Below are positions 34,901 through 43,900 of a stretch of DNA of 64,000 bases, piece by piece (within the stretch, counting starts at the first letter, position 1; every line of letters begins with the position of its first letter). The translations under genes and the position numbers were made by a program. The DNA comes from Ornithodoros turicata (Eukaryota; Arthropoda; Arachnida; Ixodida; Argasidae). Under the pieces are notes generated by a model that was not told the origin of the DNA, searched no databases, and saw only the letters and a program-made list of their open reading frames with translations. The stretch covers positions 27,387,482 to 27,451,481 of the forward strand of contig NC_088205.1 of the NCBI RefSeq assembly GCF_037126465.1, written 5' to 3'.

Positions 34901-37900
34901 AGCTGGGGCCAATTTAGTTGACAGTACTGCCTTCGTAACAGCCGGAGAGGTATTCGTCATGGCTGGAGCGGGATGTTGACTTGTTCCCAACTTAGAAATG
35001 TCAGATGAATCAACTCCAGCCAACCTGGCAACATGCGCTTCGACAGAATCGTACGAATGCTCGTCATGCCCGGGCATGTCCTCTCCTTTTGCGGCCACAG
35101 CTGGAGCAGACGCAGTAACCGTAGGAGGCACAGCAGCAGCAACGGGCGGAGCCTCACCCTCCTTCATCAACACGTCCGGTTGGCTGAACAGTGCGGGTTC
35201 GTCTGAAATGCTGCAGCTCTCTCGCCGCAATCGCTTTTTCTGCTGTTCCGGGGAGGGCCTCACTACTTTGACTACCTTTCCAAATGGGGAGTTGTCCTCG
35301 GGCTGTTCCAGGACAATTGTAGTCTTCTTCTTCTTGGGCCTCGGCAACCCGTCGGCATCTTTTGAAGTCCCGTCCATAGTCTTCCGCTTTGCTGGACTGG
35401 GTGTTGCTGTTTCTACCCCTCCTTCCTTCTTGGGTCTTTGGCCTTCCTTCTTGACCTTCGGGGGCGATGTCTCGACAGGACGCTTTGCGCCTTTCTCGTC
35501 CGCAGCCTCCTGTTTCATCCGCTTCTTCTGTGGAGGGGGTTCTTCCGCTAAAGTAGGGCTGCACTGATCTTCTGCAGCGCCCTCAGAGGAGACAGAATCG
35601 CTGCTCCGGCTTTTCGTTCTTTTGGTTGGAGATGCCACATGTGGCAATACTTTGGCTGCCTTTTCTTGGACTGCTGCAGGTACAGGGTGAGCTGCTGCTG
35701 AAAAATGTCTAGAATTACTGATAGTCCATAGTATGATACAGACGCACAATTAAGTGAGAGAAAGTACGGTTCTACGAATCTAATGCAGACAGATGTCACA
35801 ATGAAATGTGCACACGTAACACAGTCACCAACAAATTGTTTCGACCTCTAGGAGCCATACAGTCATGCAGAATAGTCTTTTTTTTATTCAGTGAGAAAAA
35901 ATGATTTTCCCCTGGAGCCTTTATCCCAAAGTGGCACAGAAAACTGCAGTATGAAACCATACTTGTAAAAGTAGAAATTACATTTGTTATTTTAAACAGT
36001 GACTTTTGTCATTATGCCAAACGTGAAAGGTCTGCCTGTTGATGCACATAAAATAGCTTATACTGGAAGCCTTTTTTTTCGTGGCAGCAGCATGTTTGCT
36101 TATCACTACCCGTGTGTACTAACAGTGCTGAAGAAGTGTTTAACAGAATCGTTTGTGTTGGAAAATTGACAACACAAGTGGTAGCGTGCCGGTAGAGCTA
36201 TGTGTTTCAGGGTAAAACCAGTTTCATCCCATCTCTATAAATTGCAGCACAAGCACTCACAATGTCGCTCTTAGAAAACGGTGAAACAGCAGTTTTGGGC
36301 TTGTGACCAATCAAGCCATAAATTCTAGCATCAAGAATTTGCAAAATAATGTCAAAACAGGGACTCTGCTGCCTCTCAGAAGCATGGACTAAATATTGAT
36401 ACCCTGTCTCGACTGGTGTGTCATGCGTACTATGCTGAGTAAACCTAAAGATTTACACCTGATTTAATCCGATTGGGGGTAATATCTTACTTCAACAGTT
36501 TGGGTGTAATCGGGTTGAACTGAACCTGATTCAACTCAATATTGGTTGAATCAGGTTCAGTTCAACCCGATTACACCAAAACCCCAGTGCTGCTGAAAAA
36601 TATAACCCACAAAAGGCAGGTCCTAATTATGTGGGGCAAACTTTAAACATGATAAGATAGCAAACCTATCTTAAAATGATCATGGCACATCCTACATACA
36701 AAGCACGTGTTTCTCATACTTCACTGCGTCACACCTCAATTTCAATAGGGGTTTCTTTGAAGTGCCACCCCAATACACAAACAATGTTGCTGAAGACAGA
36801 ACCTGCGAAGAAACTACCAAAAGCCAAAAGTTTTTCTTTTTAGGAACGAAATAACTAGAGATGTGCACGGGTGCAATTACATATGCGGATCCACGCAGAT
36901 ATCTTCATGACATTATCATTTGCGGATAGATATATATAATACTTTGAAATCCACGCAGACAAAACCGAGCACCTCTGCTGCGTGCCATGGTTGAGAGCAT
37001 GCAGTGAGTCCAAAATGGTGTCTTAGCATGCCATCCCTTACATTGCTGCACCTTTAACTGCAGCTATTGTTGGACAACTGTGGAGGACATATGCTCCTGG
37101 AGAAGTCTGTATACAGCCAACCCTCGATTTATGAACCTTCGATTTATGAATTCCCTCGTTTTATGAACACCAGCACGAGGAACCAAACTTTTTACATGCA
37201 TTTTTCCCTCGTTTTATGAACCTCGATATTCGAATAATGAATGGAATTTCTGGGAACCAACTAGGAGTTGCCCAGCGTTTTTGCCGTCAATTTATGAACT
37301 GATCGTTCCGAGGCCAACAAAAAATGGGATTATTCGTGATCTTATGAATGACGCCTGAATAGACAAAACGTTTTCCAGGTATTGCACCCTCGGTTCTTAA
37401 CCCCTCGAAATCCGAACAACAAACGGGTTTTTGCAGAAGTGTTCCTGACCTCAATTCATGAATAAGGTGTCCGCTGTCACCCGGAGATTAATAAACATAG
37501 GTTAAAAACCCCAGAGGAAATCTGAGACAAGTTGAGTGCGAATGTGCCGACATCTCCTCTTTCCAAGATTGACACAGCGGAAGGCATGGTCCAAAGCAAA
37601 ATAAACTATTTAGTATTGCATAATAAACAGATTGTGAATGCGCTAACACCTGTGCTTTGTGAAATTGACACAGCAGAAGACATGGTCGAAAGCAAAATTA
37701 CACAATATATTGCATTTTAAACACAATACCAACGCGGAAATACTGTTCCATTTGCTCGATAGTACTCACTTGAATTTTCGATTTATGAATCCCTCGATTT
37801 ATGAACGATTTTTCGGGGAACCGAGGGTGTTCATAAATCGAGGGTTGACTGTATAGTGAAAAGTAAAAACTAGAGGTGTGTGAATATTCCAAATTTCGAA

Positions 37901-40900
37901 TACGAATCAAATACTTGCGAAATTCAATTCATATTCGAAGATTTGATATTATAAGTTTTCGAATATCATAGCAGCTTATTGCAAATGTCACATGCTGCAG
38001 ACTGGAATTTGTACGTTGAGGCAAGAGCGCAGAACAAGAAAACGAACAGCTGCAAAGTCACGCGCGGAGCTTCCGAGGTATGCTCATCTGCGAATGTGCC
38101 GCTACACATTCGGTGACCAAGAGTAGTACACAGCGGCTGCCATTTTAAAGTCTGCTCCAGCCAAACCAGCAAACGCGAAGCCACGGTATGCTTTATGCAT
38201 TGTCAGCACAGTCGCAGGTTTTGCTGACTGCCAGCGAACTCTGAACATTTGTGTGAGGCCTACAGTTTGATGAAATTTCGTTGATGTTGAGCTGAACACC
38301 GCTGTTCACCACACCATTGCATGCACAGATGGCAAATCAAATTCGAATAACCAGAAGAGGCCCAATGAATACCTCATGGTGAAATATTTTCTAGTGTTGT
38401 GCTCATTAGATGATGTTTGGCTCAAAACATGTGAGCCTTTCACCTAGCACTGGGGTCGGGAACCCACGGCCCAGCTGCGCTACAGTTGCGGCCTGGTGCA
38501 GACCAAACACACGATGAAAATCCCGGTGTTTAGCTGGGCGAATTCCTAAAGCAAAAGTGCGCTCTCTGTGTTGCCTTTCCCGCACTTAAAATTAACAAAA
38601 GGTGTTCGTCGTATTCTATAAACCATAACTTTGTGAGCTCAACAAGCAAGCTTACAGTATTACTTGCACTTGTGGAATAGTCAGCTTGTCATTCAACAGC
38701 GATTAAAAATTTCGGCAGGCTAATTTAGACTTATTTTAGAATGGGTTTGAATCTCATCTGCGGCCCCTGAAAAAAAGTCGACGAGGGGTGAATGGGTGGG
38801 GTGAAAAATGGCCCTTGGAACTGTAGAGGCTCCCGACCCCTGACCTAGCATAACATATCGTGAGAGGAGGGTCCCTCTGTGTTGTGTATGGTAGACTGCA
38901 TTAGTAGGATGAACTGCATTGAGAGTGAAGTCAACATCTTCTATGCAGCCTGCTTTGTGTGCATCTCATTTCTATGTTTACATTGTGAATTTTCTGTACT
39001 TTTTTAGGAACTGCACATATTTCCATCTGTTACTGAACATTACTTTCAAAGTTGGGAGCACATTTATCGGAACCTGCAATGCCCAGAGCATAGCGATGAC
39101 CATGTGCTCACAAAATTTGTAGACTTTAGTAACAAAACATTGTAAAATAAAAAAGGCTTCATCTAACGCTCTAAAGTAATGAGGTAAAGCGACCGAAGCT
39201 GAAAATGGAACCGCACACCAAAAGAACAATGGGAGTAATGTGAAGTGGGCTTCACCTAATTTTTGGATGTAATGAGGCGAAGCCCACTTGCAGGATGGCG
39301 CTAAAGATACCTCGCTTCAGTACTACAGCTGCCGTCCCATTTTTCGGACTCGGCGGGGATCGCGCAAGAGTCCGAATAATCGAGCAGTCTGAAAAAACGA
39401 ATTCAGCTTCAAAATAAACTTTACTAAGCCCTAGTAGGCTGGAAAAATTTGTCAATGCTTTCCTAACGCGCTTCCAGCTCTGCCCGGTAACATCAGCTTC
39501 TATTTCCCGAAGCGACACTTCGTCACTGTAAGTACACTGACAGAGGCACCTTCGTCATCAAGTCCGCAAGTCGGCTTCACCTAGCGCATGCGTGCTCTAG
39601 GTGAAGCTCGCTTTACAGCGCTGTCGCGCGACTCGCGGGCGGGCAGCACGTGCTGGGCCATTGGCCAAAAACGAAGACGCAAAAGCGCTACAACAGACCT
39701 CTTCTACTCAGAGGAATGGAAAATCAACAATCATCACTGCCTATTTTTTTGCCTCAATATTTTAGTTGGTTGATTTCTTCTGATACGAATTTCAGATGAT
39801 AGCAATGTTTTCCGTCACCCCATGAGAGAATTCGCGGGTTGGGCAAACAGAGTCCGAAATATCGAGCGACGGAGCTGCACGGCGTCCGAAATTTTGGACG
39901 TTCTTATACATCACCTCTATGGGACCCGCGGCCGTTCCGCGAACGAGTCCGAATAATCGAGCATGTCCAAAAAAATCGGGGTTCCAAAAATCGGTCGGCG
40001 ACTGTATTCGAAAATTTCAAATAATGAAACTAAGCTGCAAGTAGCATTCAAATAGCGTCTAATATTTGTTTCACATTCGAAATTTCGAATATTCGCACAG
40101 CTCTAGAATACAGTAGAACCCCTTTGTAGTAAACTCTCTGGGACCATGATGAAATTTTACTAGATCAGGAGTTTTATTATATCACGTGAGCCATTGAATG
40201 TATGGGATTCTATCGGGACCACAGTTCTCGTTTACTATAAGCAGAGTTTTACTACAAGAGGAGTTACTATAAAGAGGTTCTACTGTATATGTCACAGGGG
40301 CATGTGAGCATTTGCATCCTGCATTTGACCTCCCCTATCTAATTCAATGCCTCGAGCGATGACAAATAAGCGTGCAGCAAGGTACTGCAGTAAACCAACT
40401 TAAGACAAGAAAAAGTTTTAAGAGACCCACACAAATGTAGCATACCAGGAGAAGTAGGAGGAGGAGGAGCGATGGGGGACTGAGTAACAGCAGCGATCGT
40501 GGCTGGTGCCAAATCCTCGCCTCCTGGAGGAAGTAGTCCGGCAGCAATCGCCCTGGAGCGCTCCATTTCTTCTTGCTCCCTGCGTTTAAGCTCTGCATTC
40601 TCTGCCTTGATCCGTTCCAATCGTTCCCGGTCTATCTTCTCAATCTGTCGCTGCGATCGACGCAGGGGCAGAGCCGGGGAACCCGGCGAGCCCATCTCGG
40701 ATGCCGTCCCACAGCCCATAGCTTCCTCTTCGTCCACCATGTTATCAGAGCTGATAAAAGGAAAAGGTTTTATTTGCAAGCTGATATTTTACACGGAGAA
40801 CACAGTGTTCACAAGAGTACGCAAACGGGCACAAGCGCGTCTTTGTGGCTAAAATGGGAGCTAAGACAGCATTTACATAGCGATACATAGAGGTCTATGT

Positions 40901-43900
40901 GGTTGCAGGTGTACCTGCGGATCCCTGCACTGATATTGGATTTGCAGGTAGAAAATGTGACTTTATGTGGGTCACGGGCATCGTGCGGTACCCGCACTAA
41001 ACTCACGCAAAAAACTTGCGTTCATTCTTTTCCCCAAAATAAACTCACAAAACACTGGATTTCCAGCGTGTTTTATGATAATTTGGTTACCAATCTTACC
41101 GCAGATTACCGTCTGCGAGCCTTTAGCCAGTCGCTATCCATTTGGGTTGAGGGGGAAGGGGTTCTGGTCACGGGCTCAACCTTTTCTCGCACGAAATCCT
41201 GTCACTGGTAATCCATTTTAGGTATAGTGCCCAGCATCAACTGGACCAGGCTATGCTTTTGGGGGGGGGGGGGGGGAGACCGCTCCCAATGCCACCCCCC
41301 CTTGGGACCGCCACTGGCCCACCTAAGCCAATCATGATTCATGGACATCTTAAGATTTGTAGGCAGACTTGACCTGCAGGAGTAACCTGTCTCAGACTAT
41401 AGCAACCTGAAAGCTTGCTTTTGTTTTGCCTTTTTTTCTTTAAAAAATAGGAGGTAGAGGAGGTACAGTAGTTGGCAAGCCAGGTATGAGGCAGAATTAA
41501 TTTTAAACCTCCCAGAGGTAACGCCAACTTTCATATTACTGCCGTTTTAAAAAGGGTTTTCGTACACGCATATTTGTACATAATTCCTACACTCAAATTA
41601 GCAGTCAGACAATTCAGGCATAGCAGAGTACCTGAGTATAAAGCTGCCCCGTGCAAAAAAAGAAAAGGAAAGAAAGAACTTGTTTATAAAAAGTTTGGCT
41701 ATGCATTCAGACTAACCCTAAGACCTTGTAGGGTGTGGAGTTGGAACCAGTATCATGACCTCACACTAAGAAACACATTTATGCGAACTCGGGGCATGCT
41801 GCATAAGGCCATTTCCAAGGATTTCCATGTGGCACATGCTATTATGGTACATTTCTTGAAAACTGCTTCGTTGTTCTGAATGAAACATTCACAGGTATGT
41901 AACCATAGTACAGTCGAGCTGTTTATTATGATCTTCAATTACTCTGATATCATGATCAAATCGCTGGTTCCTGTCAGCTCACCAACTGAAGCACATGTAA
42001 GCGAGACTTCCGTGTAATGATCGCCATAAAAGTGATTGCTCGTGTGTAGCAATTAGAATTCCTCTTGTGACCGGTAAAACGTGTGAAAATTGAGAAACAA
42101 GGTTGCTTCCTTTCTCTTTTTTTTTTTCATTGAAAGCAAAGGAAGGGGGCACTTTCAAGAGCCGCAGCCTCCACAAGCAATGAAGTGAGAGAACACTACA
42201 TTCAACCGCAAATCACAGAATGGGTTTAAAAGCTAGATAAAATGTCTTTGTGCTTCCAACAAGCACGTGTGTTCAGTGTCATACTGCTTGTACTGTTCTA
42301 CTTTGTTGACATGATTGTGACCGGGAGGTTTTGCACTCCCGTCAGTATGAACTGTTTCGCCTGTACTCATGAATAAAATTTCAGTGAAATTCCTTAAGGT
42401 AGAGCAGAGCTCCTCTGAAAAGGCATTGACACTTACTCTTCATGTGAGAGTTCTTCATGCTGTTCATCGCTAGGTGCAACGGGGTGCGGCAGGCAATAGG
42501 TGTGGTCAAGCAGCACCAAGTCGATGGCGCTCAGCTCATCTGAGTCTAAGGTGGCCTTGAGGAGAGCCTCCACTTCGGCTTCTGTTGTGCCTGCAAATAA
42601 CCCTGGGGGAGCACCTTGCTCCAGCACCTAGAAGCCACAAATAGCTGTTTGAAAGAATATCCAACAGAGAATAGGAAAGAGTTCATCGAAATCATAATTT
42701 GCAGTGCATTGAAACTTTAACAAAAAATTCAGATCTGAGTATTCCTCTCAAGAATAATTAACTACTTGAGCTTACGTTAAAAAACACTCCTACAGTACTA
42801 TTCGCGAGAAGATAAAGATTTCTTACCAGCGTCTCCAGGTCCCGGAAAGTGTCATCAATGGTGGCCAATGCATGGCTACCATCATCACTATGGCCCACAT
42901 TACCTAAAGACAGTGCATTTTGATCTTCAGCACTTGATTACCATGTTTGCAAACAAATTGTCAACCTTCAATGCAAACTCAATAACAGCGTTCTTTTTAA
43001 TTAGCGGTACAATTGTTAAACTAATGATGTCATGCATTAAACGATACAGTCAAAAGATGCACTGTTCAACTTCTAGCACTGCAACATTGCCCATGATAGA
43101 TACGTTTGTAGCAGATGCTAAGCATGCTGGGTATGACCTTGAACAGGTTGTTGGGGCTAGCGTTTAGGGGCTGCTGGGTGATAGATGCATATTTTGCACA
43201 AACAAAGTACCCCAAATTAAAGTAAAGTAAACAAAGAGTAAGTATGCCACAGCATTTCAGTCCCCCTTTGTATGGCACATATGAGATAAGAGCAGGTTGG
43301 AATCTGCACTTCCTTGCTACAACCAACGTGTGGTGATGCAACAAGCACAACAGGCAATTGATTAGAATGTTACCTACCTAGTACATCAAAGTCCAGCTTG
43401 TCTGTTGCACTAACTGGGACAACAGGGGTAGTTTCTTGCAACAGGGCACGCACCTGCTCCGGAGAGAGCACTGCATCCAACTTAAGCATCTGATCTTGAG
43501 ACATGAGCAGAAAAGGGTTTCCACTGCCTTCCTCCGTAGCGCCTCGGCGGAGCGTAGTGCTTGTCTCACCCTGCAGATGTACCAGCTGTAAACGGATGTC
43601 ATGTAGGAACGTATAGCATGGAGATAATCACAAAGACAGTGAAATACACAATTGAGGTACGAGTGAGTTATCCAGTATATGTAAAAGAGAGAGAAAAAAC
43701 AACAACAACAACAAAAAAACATGAGTGGTGAAAAAAAGAAAACAAAAGAAGGAAAACAATTTTTAACGTGGTTCTTTGTAATGAATGCAGCTTGTGCATA
43801 TGCTTACATTGTGCAAGAAAACATAGTTGAAAGAATACTTCATGGAACATGTGACCTTCCAATACCCACGTGAACTTTTGCTGCACTTTTGATGCATTAT

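Larger units (their letters stand above)
37871..40105. mobile_element. Composite element with AGAGGTGTGNGAATATTCNAAATTTCG ends
   Basis: Left tagaggtgtgtgaatattcc and right gaatattcgcacagctcta are inverted, and the match continues through aaatttcgaat. It carries a hAT MITE (38450-38842) and a Tigger-like element (39326-40004) inside. TSD not found, so the two ends may not belong to a single insertion. Confidence 0.6.

Noticed and set aside
34254..34979. 241-codon plus-strand ORF
   Set aside because: It is the antisense shadow of the Lys/Pro-rich exon 6, with composition explained entirely by that exon; no motif or splice context of its own.
34998..35567. 189-codon plus-strand ORF
   Set aside because: It is another antisense shadow of exon 6, low in complexity and with no recognisable protein family.
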